Positions 30,152-43,033 of a DNA stretch of 64,000 nt are shown here, in pieces. This DNA comes from Choristoneura fumiferana (lineage: Eukaryota; Arthropoda; Insecta; Lepidoptera; Tortricidae). A program made the position numbers and the translations under genes. The stretch spans positions 9,721,160-9,785,159 of the forward strand of contig NC_133472.1 in NCBI RefSeq assembly GCF_025370935.1. Direction: 5' to 3'. How positions within the stretch are numbered: position 1 is the stretch's first letter; the number at the start of each line of letters is the position of its first letter. Under the pieces are notes generated by a model. The model was not told the DNA's origin and did not search any database. It saw only the letters and a program-made list of their open reading frames with translations.

Positions 30152-33100
30152 ATGGAATTAAAATTTGACGACAATTCGCAGAACGGGGGGCGTAAAATTG
30201 TACCTTCTGCAAGAAAAAGCATCCATAGTCACACTTACAGTTACGTTTTAACGAAGCCTGCTGAAATGGTGCGTTATGGCAAAGCTAGTAGTGAAGAAAG
30301 CAGTGAAGACGAAACGTCTGGACCGAGCGCTAGGGGAACCGACGAAGTTGATAATATTATAAGGTATGCTGTCTAAATTATAGTGTTTTTAAACCCTGTA
30401 CGTTAGTGACTATATATCTTTTCACGACACTGCTCGAAAATGTGGCCATAGATAACCTAAATCCAGTACCCAAAACTGCCTATATATATGTACATTTACC
30501 AGCCGACTCATTTATGGCTCGCAAAACACCACAACAATGTAACACATTACGAAAACAGGTCATAATTCATAATACGATACATTTTTTTTAGAATATAATT
30601 TCTGAATTTCATTCCTGGCATGCTGAGCTGGCGTGCCGGTGTGCTGGAGTGCGGGAGGGGTGACACTACTTTTATTTCCTCTCAGTGATTGCGAAAAGCA
30701 CAATGTTTAGTCTCGGCCAAAAGTGCAGTAGATGAAGTTGTATTATCAAAGGCCTCCCCTTCAGGTCGCCCTTCAAACTAACTCGTTCATCTTTTGCTTA
30801 CTTTTGTGCCTCTACAACAATGTACTAATGACTGAAGTATAAAAAGCTTTAACACCATTAAGTAAGATTCTTTTGGGAGACTGGGCATGATAAGTGAATA
30901 TCATCTGCTTCTGAAAAGTCCTTCCAAGTGAATTGCAGCATTTTAAACTATGGTACTGTTAGCACTATAACGGACTTCAATTATTTTATACCTGGCTGAA
31001 AGGCTGCGTTCGAAATTTGAATGTTTAAAATTCAATAAGGAAACATTTGGAAAGGGTTTGGGAGTTGACTTGTATTCTAGCAGCCAAAGCGAATGGTTCC
31101 AAAATAAAACTATGAAAGTCACAGTATACTTTTATTGAAGAAAGAGTAATGAGTAAGTAAAGCAACATTGGGAAGAAAAATCCATAAGGTAAAGAAAAAT
31201 AATAATTGTGTCTTTTTAAGTGAATGTGAAAATAAATAAAATGGAAAGCAAAAAGTATACAATGGCACGGGCAACGTGCAAGACTTTGTCTGGCAATTTG
31301 AGGCAATGGCGGCGATACGCGGCCTTTCAGCCAGATATAAAATATTCGGAAGAGGTTCAGATACAGTGCTAACAGTACCAAACCAGACAGTTTAGAGATA
31401 GGCTATGTCTTGGTACTTTAGATACTCTTGGGGTATTGCAATTGTTGATGAAAAACAATCTGCATCTAAAATCACTGCACACATTAATACTTTGTTGCTT
31501 TATTATTTTTTTAATTTCCTGTACAAATGGGCTTATTCATTAACGGGTGAATATTCAAGAGTCTAGACAGACACAACAGAAGGACAAATTGCAAGCATTT
31601 CAATCATGCTAGATTCAGCATCTGTATTGTCTTCAGTTTTCATAAAATTTAACCCTAAGCATCATCTCTTTTAATAATACTTGCCTAAACAGTAATAAGG
31701 AAAAATGCTGAATATTTAACCTAGCGATTTAAAAGGACATGGGATGATACAACTCTTTTTTTTTATATATTTTCAGTAAGCCTCAACACACTTCAAGTCC
31801 AATTTTAACAAAGGAAAATAGGAGACATTCCATAACCCCTCCACACCAAATTTACTCTGAGAGACCCTATGTGTAAGTTTTTATCTTATTAATGTAATTT
31901 TTATAATTGGTGCATATACATCCATAGGGACTTTAAAAACACCAAGGGGTTATACAATACACAAGAATTTTTATTTTTATTTTCGGTAATTTTACTAATT
32001 CAGTAATTGATAGCAGTCACATTGTGGTTGATGGTGATACAGGGAATCAAAAATTTTTTTTCTCTGTGATAGTTTATCTTTTGATAATAATAACCTTTTT
32101 AAATTTATTGTTAATGTACTAATGTCTGTGAGCCCACAATCTCTTTCGTCCTGGATATAAATAATTGATGTCTCAGAGAGTCCAAGACTGAAGGGGAATT
32201 CCCCATAGCTATACTTTATTTCAATAATTAATATAGAATGACCTTGTATCCAGTGATAATTAGTTTTAACAATACATTTTACTTATGAGTAATGAGTGGT
32301 CATTACAAATGCACAAAAGAGTTGTGAATATTGACATAAGACCTATGACTTACAGGCAATTCCCCATAATAGGATCTACTTTAATTCTATTATTTTAATG
32401 TAGGTTGACTGTGTATCCAATAGTTATTTTAAGTATCTTTAAATTGAGCAGTGAGGTAAGTTGGTTATTGATAATTTTCAATTCCTGATGACTGATATAT
32501 AATCATTAGATAGTGGATTTGAAGTACTTAGCGATTACAAGTTTAATATGGATATCACTAGTGCAACGGGGGAATGGATGAAAATTTTAGAAACGCTTAA
32601 ATCGTTTTTTATCGATAGGAATAACCTTTCTAATTAACAGAAAAAAATAACAAATTTTTAAGTAGCAACAATTAATTTAAAAAAATTAAAGAGTTTCTTT
32701 ACCGCCAAATTACGACAATTACGACATTTATTTATTAGATATCATATTGTTTAATTGGTCTTACAGTTATCTTGTTACTTATTTACCGCAGTGCAATCTT
32801 ATACATTATACACTGATAATTAAATTCAATAAATGTTATTCTCGCTACAAACTTCATGTAAAGAAAAATATATTTATTCTAATTAAAAAAGTGTTATACA
32901 GCACAAACAATAGATCCTATTTACTACGCACCTTTTTGATAAAAATAAATGCTTACTTGTACAGTCAACGTCATAAATAAGTGATCACTTTTGTACCTTG
33001 TCACTTTCACATTATGTTCGAAAAGCCATTCGAAATTGTGTAAAGACTGGAAGCAACAAGCTACAGAAATGATCACTTATTTATGACGTTGAATGTACTG

Positions 33101-36100
33101 GTCTTATTCTTATTAAACTTGTACTTCAAATCTACTTACTAATAATCATTGTGTATATATGTATGTATGTAGCAATGCAAAATTACAGCTTCCGAGCTCT
33201 CTAACACTTTATAAGCTAGTGACAAACGGACAGTCGGACAGAACGAGGACAATGCCAAAGCTATAACGGTTTCTTGTAGTACCTGAGGCTGTATTGTCTT
33301 AGGTCTAGCGAGCGTATCCTATACCGTGTCAACCGTGTGACAGAAAGAAGCATTGTAAAGGTTTTTGATTCCAAGTGTATGACAATAAAGCCTCTGGACA
33401 ATACGGTATTTGACTATTTTGTATATGTTTTATAAATTAAAAATTCACAATGCCTGTTATCGAGTAGAGAAACAATTTTTAAGCAACCTTTACAAATAAC
33501 AAAGTTATAATGATTTGAAATTCAAGATTAAACAGAGAAAGACATACTGGCATGTGACGTCACACGCCAGTACCGCCATACTTACTTGCTGCATAGAGAA
33601 AAGCGTTTGAATAAGAGACAGGTTTACAGATTTTTCAAAAAATCACTATAAATCCAATTTTGAACCGATTTAAATTTTCTCTTCGCTAAACACTATCTGT
33701 ATCAAAATAATATTAAGATATGGCAAATTAAGGAGTTGTCAAATACCGTATTAGTCAATAACTTTCAAAACCTTCTGGGTGGCAGATTCCATATTTCTCC
33801 ATCTTGATTTGGGTGTTATTTGCAGCACAGCATCTCCATCAAGCGTCGCCACATTATTTATGGGCATCCTCTTTTGTGTTAGCCAATGCCCGTTGCAGCA
33901 GAGCATAATATTGATCTGATTTAATTAACTCTTTTCCAGGCACAGTGCATATATCTACCACATGAATGTATACAAATATTCAACCTTGTTTTTACAAATA
34001 TGTATGTGTCGGCGGCCGATCGTAAAATCCGCCAGATCACGAAATTTACAGGCCATGTCGTGAATGGCGCCATTTCATGAATCGGCTAAGGGGCTTCCGC
34101 CATATATCGTTCAAAACTCACCGTTTAACGGTTTACCTAGTGACGTTTAGGCAGATCATGAAATTCCTAAGCATATTATGAAACACCCGCCATTTCATGA
34201 TTTTGGCAGTTTAGACAGATCATGAAATTCCTAGGCATATCATGAAACGCCGCCATATCGGTTCTGGCCCTCCGCCGGCCGCTACCGCGGCACGCTCGCT
34301 TCGCTCGCTCGGCTCGTGCGTTGTGGTTGCAATTCATACTAACAACTCCTTGCTTCGCTCGTCGTACCTAAAATTTTCTCTTTCGGCATTATCACTAGGC
34401 TAGGAATATCGAGGAATGCGTTGCTCTAATCGATCTGCCGTATTATTTTTCAGGCACATCGTGATATGCCTGGCCAACTTTTAGGCATATCATGAAAAGG
34501 CACCATTTCACGATATGCCTAGGAATTTCGTGATCTGGCGGATTTTACGATCGGCCGTCGACATATACAATCAACCGAAGTCATGAAAAATATTATTCGT
34601 TTATAAATTAAGCCATCGTAGGAGTCGTAGGTAAACAATATAAAACTATGATTCATTTTGTGGTTGGGTATCTAAATTCACGAGGCCTGGAAAAGGGTTA
34701 ATGTATTAAATACAGTCACTGGCTCAAGAATATACCCATAAATTCAAGAACATCTTGTGGTTCAACTATTTGTCATCTGATAATAAAGGAAATCAAACAA
34801 ATTATATTGCTGTGTACAAATGCATACTCATACATTAAAATGCTTTGAATTTAATGATATCTCTGGCCCTTTCTCCTTGTATAAAATGATCATACTGTGA
34901 AACATCCATCAACAGCTCATATAACATAGTCGTAATTCATCTGTATATACTCACATTAATTTACTATCATTACATTTGTAATTTTGATTATTGCTTTTTA
35001 ACATTATTTTTGAATTATAGTATAAGATGTATACTTTAGTCAAAACATAGACATGTATGTGTAGCATACATATACGAGAGCTCAGGCGCAGGGGAAATAT
35101 TTTGCCAAGCCACTCCTTTATTAAGGGCGTACCGTACTTGTTACGCTGCTGCCAGAATGCTGGCTGGATACTTCAAAGTAAATTATTTTGTGTTATACAT
35201 ACAGGATGTCCCAAGACCATGCCACATGGAGGGAAAGTATCTTTAATTTTGTAGATAGACAATTTTACTGCAAGGAGATTTCATTTTGATTTTTAAAACA
35301 ATTGAGATTTAATTTTGATTTTGAAAACAAGCCTTTTGATCGGTGTCATAAAATTACGGGCGTTTTTTTTTTACTATTTCTCGAGTTCGATTCCCGGTTC
35401 AGACAGGCGATTATTCAATAATCTTTGAATGCAGTTAAAATTGTTTTCAAAATCAAAATTAAGTCTCCTTTCAGTCAAATTGTCTATCTACAATATTTAA
35501 CATACTTTCCCTCCATGTGGCATGGTTTTGGGACACCCTGTATGTATAAAATTTTAGCAAAAAATTAAACCCACTGCAAAAAACATGAAAATAATTTTCT
35601 ACTCATTTGAATTCGGTTCCTCAGCACAAGCCAGCAGAAGTGATAAAGTCTCACTCCACTCCATTCCTACTGGCGCCGGTAAATTATTTTCATTATTTTT
35701 TGTAGTAGTTATAATTTTGTTTTTCTCTGTTTTTATTGTAACTAATCCAAGTTATAGCAACGATTCTTCACCGTTTACAAAATATTGCTTTCAAATCAAT
35801 CCACCGTCTTCCAGTAATCGGTGAACATTCTTTAAAAAAATAGGCACCTGTAGGTACAGTCGAACTTTGAACCTTCTCTTTTTTTATTCGGTTATAAAAT
35901 AGTCTAATATCGTAGATGTTACTTACTTATGTATTACATTTTCTATCTAGTAATTCCGAACTAAATCATTTTAACCGCTAACCCTAAATGGGAACAGAAC
36001 AGAGCGGCGGGACTACGTAAGTACAATATCAGACTATTTTTAGCACAAAATCATTTGTAGTTTACGATTTATGAGTCCAGCCGTCATTCAGACCGCATAA

Positions 36101-39100
36101 TACGCCCATAAGCCCAGTTTAGACGTGCAAGGAAAAACGTTCAAATTGCATTACAATGGGGCGCTCGATTAACCACTTTATTTATACTCGTTCGCTTTAC
36201 GGGCGCACAATGTAGAGCAACGCGCACGATTTTTATTGCAGGTCTAAACTGGACTTTAAGAAGTACCTACTTACTTGAGAAAAACCAAACCTAGCTCCCC
36301 TGCTATTAAAGTGTATAATCCCCTTGCCTAATCTCCCCTGCTATTAATATTAAAATATAAGCTTGCTGTTAGAGCGAGACAATACAAATAGCAATCAGGC
36401 TGAGTGAGTATGCAATTACCTAGGGGTCACGCTCGCGAACCCAAGATTTTGGAAATGTTTCATACATACAGTTAGGTACAGTTTAATTGGATTTGTATCC
36501 TTAATTGCTATAATAGGTATGGTTTTTTATATTGTTCTGTCAGTTGATTTGGTTGAACTTGAAAAGAGCTGATGATCTATAAACCGCTGAAAAGTAGGGG
36601 GTATTGCCTTATTGCCTAGAGACGACATGATTAATCCGACCCTGCTTGCTTTACAAGAATACTCATAGCAAACAATTAAAGACAATTACATTATATAATT
36701 ATCAAAAATTCAGAATACTTAAACGTAAACGAACTAAGTCTTAAGATATCCTTGGCGATTGTTCTTTGCCAAATGGCCGGTGAATAAGCAAACTAATCAA
36801 AATTATGATGCATCGAGTTATGAGCTGGTAATGTATGTTTCCTTGCAGCAATACGCTGGCCAAATCCTTACCTGCAACACTTCCGTCACATTCATATTGC
36901 AGCAACGAATTGAAGGCACGAGAAATAGAAAACTCCCCGATTAGTAAAGGTCTCAACTGGACATTGGAATCTGCAGCTTCACCAAGGTCCACTAGCAGAA
37001 GCACAGACAGTCGAAACTCAAGTCATTCGTCACAATCTCCTAATCTATCAAGACTAAACCAATCAAACCACATAAATGAAGAAAACAAATCCAGAGTTGT
37101 TCTATTTTACTTAATTCCCATTGTGATGATCGTAGCCGCCCTGGCGTTTTATTGCCAACAGTCCACTCTGGCGATTAATGATGTTTATGATGAACTAAGA
37201 TTTCATACTGACCTAAATGAACTAGGAGCTAAATATAAAGTTGGTGGAAACTCCATTCTGAAGATACAAACAGGTGCTGTACTATTCCTTCACCAGCAAC
37301 GCAAGTTTTACTGCAACTATTTTATGTATCTTAATGTTTACTACAACTTCCTTCTAACAATTCCAGGGATATCGACAATATACAAAAGGGAAGACACAAC
37401 AGGCTGTTTAATATTTGTCTATAACAGTATGAGCGAGAACTTTGATCCGATCAAGTTTGATGGCTTTGTTAATAATGTTGCATCGAAAGCGGCGAAATTT
37501 CTACGTAAGTAACCTTAACTAAATCTGTCGTCATTTCCCTATAAGTACATTTAAATCATTTGATTCTTGCTCCACCATAGAACGTCCTCGCAGCAAGTTG
37601 CATAATGATTTTCCATGTCAGGCAATGCAAATACAACATCGCTATAAGGCTGCGTTTCAGAGATGTGCGAGGATGTGTTGCGTGCGAGGAAATTGTTTTT
37701 CGTGAACCAATAGAAACACATAATTTACCTAGCCTCTCTCCGCTCAGTTGTTTCCCCCAGAGCTATGCTGTGCGAGGATAGGTTAGGGAGGGGGGGGGGG
37801 GTTACGCAGCTCGAAGCAAACACCGTACAAGCTGTCAAATGCGTCGCTATGATTGGGCGTTAGTCGGCGTGTTAGCTTCATTTCATAGGCGAGCCACGCC
37901 ATTTCGGCAGGCGTTTGTGTGATATAAACAAATATATCAAAACCAATGTTTTTCTTAAAAAATAAAATAAAATTGAACAGCAATCCTTTCTAAAACGTAC
38001 TTATGTACTGTGATGTGTTATAGTTTATTATGAATCAGTTCCCTTCCGGATTTCTTAATCAAAAAGCACAAGGTCATTGAATCAAAGGGAAGATACCGCC
38101 AGTTTGTGTTTAATTTTGAATAAGCCGGTGGGGCATAGTGGGGTATGGTGCCTGGGGCAAAGTGGGGCACAGTATTTGGATTATAAAAAGTATAGTTAGT
38201 GAAAAGTGTTGTAGTTTTTTTTTTAACTGTCGTTCGTTAGTTGCTAAGAAATAAAACTATTTCTTTAGGAAGTTGCGTTTTGTTATTTATTATGACCACC
38301 ACAATGCCCCATAGGAGACCCCACTTACCCCTATACACGGGGCATAGCGGGTCAAATGCCTTTTGTCATTAAAGTATTCACATCTCGTAGATTAATTACG
38401 TTATTATTAACATAAATGTCTCCATAGTCATACGCAATGAATTAAGCTATGATTCTAAGTTAACACTTTAATTCTAATCACATTATTTATTTTGGTATTT
38501 AGGGATGTTTAAACGTTAATTAGCCTTCTATGCCCCTCCCCCCTCCCCCCTCCCATTACCCACTAAATAAACAGTTTCTATTGGTTCGTGAAAAACACAT
38601 TCCTCGCACATTTCTGATGGAAACGCAGCATTATTCTTGTAGCCCGAAGAAAGTGTATTTTCCACAAATGTTCCGAATTATTGAAAAGTCGCTAATCTTA
38701 AATTTATGAGAAACTAGCTTTTGCCCGCGACTTCGTCCGCGTGGAATAGTATCTTTGGAAAGTATTTAATTTATTTAGGGTACCTATTCTGTCAATAATA
38801 GCACATAGAAACTTCTACGGTTTACTGAAAATAACCTATTTTAATACATTGCTTTATATCTAAACTAATTTTTTTTGTTCTTCCATTCTTTGGTAAAACA
38901 TAAGTATTCTACCCTGCCAACACAAAAGGACTAATTCTTCATAGTGAGCTCTTGACATCTTACGTCCTGTATTGTAAGTTAGGAGGGTAGGATTATAATT
39001 AAGACGGCATTCTTACTAAGCATTGCTACACATATTTCTATACTTATAGTAAATTTGTTTGGAATTCCTTACGAACTTTCATCCCCATATTTTCAAGTAG

Positions 39101-41601
39101 GTATGAAAAATGACGAAATTTGAAAAGAGCCGGAACAAATGTTTTTTAGGGTTCCGTACCTCAAAAGGAAAAAAATGGAACTCTTATAGGATGACTTTGC
39201 TGTCCGTCCGTCCGTCTGTCTGTCAAGACCCTTTATCCCGTAAACGTGCGGAGTATTTATCGAGTTGAAATAAAAACCCTAAACTCAAAAAAAAGTTATA
39301 GGGTACTTTCGGCTGTCCTAGAAACTTGAAATTTTGTATAAAGGAAGCTCTTACAGCAAATTTTATTCCCTTTATAGCAAAATAAGTAAGAAAAATCTGA
39401 AAATCATAATTTTTCATGTTTGACTGTCTATGTTAATAAGCCATGTAAAATGACCCCACATTGCGTACATTTTGCTTATGAGCTTGGCTCTGCTAACACT
39501 TGATATTCATAAAAACCTATGCACGGAACCCTTGACGCGCGAGTTCGAGTCGATTTTAACCGGTTTTAAGAAGAAGAAGAATTTAAAATAACGCTCGAAC
39601 AATTATTTATCTCTTATCACGTGCCCAAATACCAAGTTTCATAAAGAAACATCGATTTATCTTCGATAATGACGACCTTCCATATGAGCTTTCATCCCCT
39701 ATTTCATCCCCTCACAGGTCGAATTTTCAAAAAAAGCTAAAACACATACCGACTTATTTCTTATTAAGTGCCTAAATGCTTCATGTTTCATGGTTTTATT
39801 TCCAACAGCGACGAACTTCCCCCATATAAACTTTCACCCCCTATTTCAACCCCTTAAAGCCTTTTTTTCGCGATAAAAGATAGCCTATGTTCTTTCCCAT
39901 GGTCTATTCTATCTCTGTACCAAATTTCATCCAAATCGGTTCAGCGGTTTTTGCGTGAAAGCGTAACAGACAGACAGACAGACAGACAGACAGAGTTACT
40001 TTCGCATTTATAATATTATAGTATGGATTGTATAGTCTGATATTATTAACCGTACCTAGGTAGTAACGAATTTATTGAAAGGTAAGGCCGCCCCAAAATA
40101 TTTGAGTATCTCGCTCACTACCTGGGCCAATCAACTTTTTTACCGACACTAATTTTTCAAACAATTGCAGATTTTTGTAAGTAAACATGTTTTTTCTGTA
40201 ATTTAATAGATGGTGTACATGAATACATGCCATCCTACGTAAGTTCAACCTATTATACCGTGAAATATCTTGTTGGAAGTACAATTTTTTGGTAACGCAG
40301 GAGACGCCCAAAGTTTCAGTAAAATAGTTGATTGGCCCATCAACGTTATTTGTTATATCTGATAGCGACTGTACAGGCATTACTCAGTTTGGGACTATGA
40401 TGTGTCGTATGATATTTATTTATTATTTATTAATTGGCAGGCAACGACAATGTCTCGGTTCAATACTTGGTGGTAGAAGGCTCAGACCTGAAGATGCAAA
40501 GTCATTCTCAGCTAGTGAAGGCATACCGGGAAGACATGGCCAAGACGGGCGTACTCCTCATAAGAGACGTGGAACACGTGCCCTCTCCCCTGGCAATGGC
40601 CTTCCATTATTACTGCGACGAGTTCAACCCGCTAGTTAAAAAGAGCGCCGTATTTTTCACATTGAACAGCGCCAAATGCCATAATTCAGGTTAGTATACC
40701 TAATAAAAAAAAAGGCCGGCAACACACTTGTGACTCTTCTGGTGTTGCAGGTGTCCATGGGCGACGGTAATCGCTTATCACCAGGCGATCCGTTTGCTCG
40801 TTTGTCCCCTATTCCATAAAAAAAGGAAATCAAGCCCGGCAAACTTTATGTAATGTCCGCTCTACATGTTGACTGCGGGGTTGCTTGCATGCACTGGCCA
40901 GAGCACGTCAAGTTCTTTGCCTACCTTTTGGCGCTGATTCGTTGGCTAGAACACGCGAATAAAACGTAAGACTACTGTTCCATGGATGTTCCATGGATGC
41001 TTGTGTGAAAAATTGAAAGTTGGCAACCAGTGGGTTACTTTATCAAGAAAAGGTAAACCAAAAATATATGACTAGATATATATATTTGTCAAGAGGGCGC
41101 TATTGTTCTTATTTATATGGCAATAGTTCAGTATAGTCGGAACGGAACACTGCGAATTGGTCACTATTGGTCAAATATTCGGTGCCCATAGGGCAATTAG
41201 ATTCAAATTGAAATGCAGAAAGTGACTTATTGGAATCACTTTCAGAGTCAGACGTGTCACGGTGTCGGAGCCAACTTCAATCACGAACTTGTCCACGTGG
41301 ATATCAATTATATGATCTGATTACCTATAGTAGTTTTCTATTTTGATTACATGGTCGCAACAGCTTTTAACATAACACTCAAATTTGTAACATCTTCTGA
41401 GGTCATTAGAAAATACGAGCCTCTGATCCCAAAATAAGTGTTATCTTAACGAATGATCTCATGTTTCCAGATGAGAAGTCATCCCATGCGACCGTAGAGA
41501 AATGTCTGAAGGAGAAATGGAGTACTATCCCAAAGGACAACATTGGACCTCTTCTTACCAGAGTTGTGAGCATTGTGGTGGATGTCACCAGTGGGTTCTG
41601 A
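30152..41601 (+). CDS. TOR1AIP: Torsin-1A-interacting protein (LAP1/LULL1 family), 5 exons, 447 aa
   Basis: Inner nuclear membrane/ER protein whose lumenal domain activates torsin ATPases. Exons: 30152-30363, 31777-31872, 36849-37504, 40441-40689, 41471-41601. All junctions are GT-AG, the phases fit, and the total is 1344 nt. Residues 1-185 form a Ser/Asn/Arg-rich nucleoplasmic region without a fold I recognise. One membrane segment is at about 186-205 (VVLFYLIPIVMIVAALAFYC). The lumenal domain follows: IRDVEHVPSPLAMAFHYYCD (362-381) aligns with the human HRFESFPAGSTLIFYKYCD region. LLTRVVSIVV near the C-terminus aligns with human LWSRISHLVL, which holds the torsin-activating arginine finger; here it is R435. 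The start is the first ATG of the open frame (MELKFDD). Exon 3 contains a possible 93-nt intron at 37274-37366 whose removal keeps the frame (416 aa). Exons 3-5 recur at 49007-53778, probably through an assembly overlap. Confidence 0.8.
30951..31381. mobile_element. Foldback MITE (431 bp) in LAP1-like intron 1
   Basis: TGGTACTGTTAGCACT on the left pairs with AGTGCTAACAGTACCA on the right, and TATACCTGGCTGAAAGGC pairs with GCCTTTCAGCCAGATATA. The arms are about 70 bp. Confidence 0.7.
31382..32648. other. LAP1-like introns 1-2, no further gene seen
   Basis: Apart from exon 2 (31777-31872), the stretch has no convincing coding sequence. Two diverged direct copies of about 75 bp (GGAATTCCCCATAGCTA at 32197 and GGCAATTCCCCATAATA at 32354) share ATCCARTRRTWA ends. 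It is the last unique sequence before the duplicated block. Confidence 0.5.
32962..33095. mobile_element. TA-flanked mariner-type MITE (copy A)
   Basis: TA|CAGTCAACGTCATAAATAAG pairs with CTTATTTATGACGTTGAATG|TA, with GTGATCA next to each arm. The B counterpart is 45135-45267. Confidence 0.8.
34002..34568. repeat. Foldback element with repeated GATCATGAAATT motifs (copy A)
   Basis: The outer arms (about 45 bp) are inverted: GGCCGATCGTAAAATCCGCC on the left, GGCGGATTTTACGATCGGCC on the right. Between them, variants of GATCATGAAATTCCTAGGC and CATATCATGAAA recur in both orientations at least six times. A GC-rich centre has GCTCGCTTCGCTCGCTCGG. No ORF. The B counterpart is 46170-46734. It lies in LAP1-like intron 2. 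Confidence 0.75.
35202..35540. mobile_element. Inverted-repeat DNA element, CAGGRTGTCCCAA ends (copy A)
   Basis: TA|CAGGATGTCCCAAGACCATG and CATGGTTTTGGGACACCCTG|TA are inverted. The arms continue for about 85 bp through GGAGGGAAAGTAT and TGTAGATAGACAATTT. The centre carries CGAGTTCGATTCCCGGTTC, a pol III B-box-like string. The B counterpart is 47366-47704. Confidence 0.75.
36109..36258. mobile_element. MITE of the TAAGCCCRGTTTA family, copy 3 (copy A)
   Basis: TAAGCCCAGTTTAGACGTGC pairs with GCAGGTCTAAACTGGACTTTA. The B counterpart is 48267-48416. Confidence 0.7.
37648..38632. repeat. Element bounded by inverted GCTGCGTTTC ends, with low-complexity G/C stretches (copy A)
   Basis: GGCTGCGTTTCAGAGATGTG with GCGAGGAAATTGTTTTTCG on the left is inverted relative to CGTGAAAAACACATTCCTCG with TGATGGAAACGCAGC on the right. 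Inside are a run of about 13 G at 37788-37800, a GGGGCATAGTGGGGTATGG repeat near 38130 and a C-rich tract near 38540. It lies in LAP1-like intron 3. Copy B has about 41 extra bases after the G run. Confidence 0.5.
38713..40026. repeat. Interspersed retroelement-like repeat with a nested TAGGGTTCCG insert (copy A)
   Basis: The left end AACTAGCTTTTGCCCGCGAC and the right part CAAATTTCATCCAAATCGG, (CAGA)n at 39966-39994, then TTTCGCATTTATAATATTAT are typical of one moth repeat. At about 39147-39570 a TAGGGTTCCGTACC...AACCGGTTTTAAG unit of another family interrupts it. The B counterpart is about 50893-52206. No intact ORF. Confidence 0.6.
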
Positions 41602-41793
41602 TAATTGTTCTACTGACTACAGTTCGAGAGCTGGTAGACATATTTAGGTAGGTTTCGAGGTAAGCTTTAAACTTGTCCTAAACCTCTCTTAAAATACCCT
41701 GACACAGAGATGCTGATGCAAACCTGATTGGGGAGTAGTGGGGATAAATCAACCCTTAGTTACATTTTCAAAGTTTATAGTTCTGGTTAAAGT

Positions 41794-42000
41794 AAGGTCT
41801 CTACCCACTGCACGGTGTCATGCCATGACCGTAATAGTGTTAGGAACCGAATGTCAAGCGCATACTTGACACGGCACGGCGACGGTTGGTAGGGAAACAT
41901 GCTAGTGGGCAGTCCCATACTTTTCGATAAAAAGAATATTTTTTCCTGACAGTTTGCTATTACGGTCATGTTAGTTACGGTGTAATGGGTAGACCCCTTT
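41794..42000. mobile_element. MITE, GGTCTCTACCCACT family (copy A)
   Basis: AAGGTCTCTACCCACTGCAC is inverted relative to GGTGTAATGGGTAGACCCCTT, with CATGACCGTAATAG repeated inverted inside. It lies about 190 bp past the LAP1-like stop codon. The B counterpart is 53971-54177. Confidence 0.7.
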
Positions 42001-42887
42001 ATAGGAGAGGTGTAGGACAAGATTTCACCAAAAATTTCAACCAACTCTATAGCTACTGGTTATCCAGTATTCGGTAGACGCAGTATCATTTTAAAATTAC
42101 TTGTTTATGGTTTAACTTACTACATAGTTAGCTATTGAACAGCAGTTCACCAATGATACAACCTTCATAATGTCTCCTTAACTCTTAAATGTGTGGTGTA
42201 GGATGCAGCCAAATTTATCAAAAAAAAATTAAGCATTAATTTTTATTTCGTTTTTTTTAGTGTTACGGTTGAGAAAACTTGAATTTTTACGTATTTATTA
42301 TTTTTATGGTGGCGATGCTGTATTTTAAAAACACTTTAAGAACAAAATGATGGTAATGCATAAAATTTTTAAAAAAAGTTTTTTTTTTAACAGTGTGGGT
42401 GATTTTGCTAAATATTTTTATTACACATTTCGATTATACTCGTACTGTGTAGTAACCTCAATTTTTCTGACCTTTTCAGTTTTTCGCTTTTATCTCTTAA
42501 ACTAAGCAGATTATACGATATGGTATACCTAGATAATGTGCTAAGTTTAAGAGGTCAGAGCGAAAATTTAAAAATTCTGTCTCTAAGAATTCCCTTAACT
42601 TCGGAATACTTTTTTCCGATAGATTTACTGGACAACGTATTCCAGTGACAAGTAAATTGTGTTCCAAAAACGTAATTTTATATAGGTAGCTTAATCAATA
42701 TGTAGTATTATGTTAGTATTTTTCTTCCACAGTGAACTATATACTTAAATAAGCAATAATTTCAATGATATAATGGAAAAAGAAGAAAGTACTTAAACAA
42801 TTAATTAAGTAAATAATTCAAGAGTTTTAAAATAGTATTATACAAACGAAATGAGAATACCATTCGAAAGTAACGTTAGCACGTAAA

Positions 42888-43029
42888 GTCGAACAAATTT
42901 AATCATGACCCAGAGTGAAACCTTTGTGTCATGTTGACACCTCATACTTTCGTCAAGGAAATCATAGTGAAATTGATTTAATTGATTATTAAAAGGTACC
43001 ACCCTGGGTCATGATTAAATTTGTTCGAC
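42888..43029. mobile_element. MITE with 26-bp perfect inverted ends (copy A)
   Basis: GTCGAACAAATTTAATCATG at 42888 and CATGATTAAATTTGTTCGAC ending at 43029 are exact complements, extended by ACCCAG/CTGGGT. The B counterpart is 55067-55208. The next MITE begins 5 bp later. Confidence 0.8.
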
Positions 43030-43033
43030 CGTA

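Noticed and set aside
37561..37645. Extra LAP1-like exon after 37504 (frame with ERPRSKLHNDFPC)
   Set aside because: The phases of exons 3 and 4 already join cleanly (R then NDNVSV), and the frame runs into a repeat.
39966..39994. CRISPR-like or functional tandem array
   Set aside because: It is a simple (CAGA)n microsatellite within a repeat; no spaced direct repeats of CRISPR type occur anywhere in the window.
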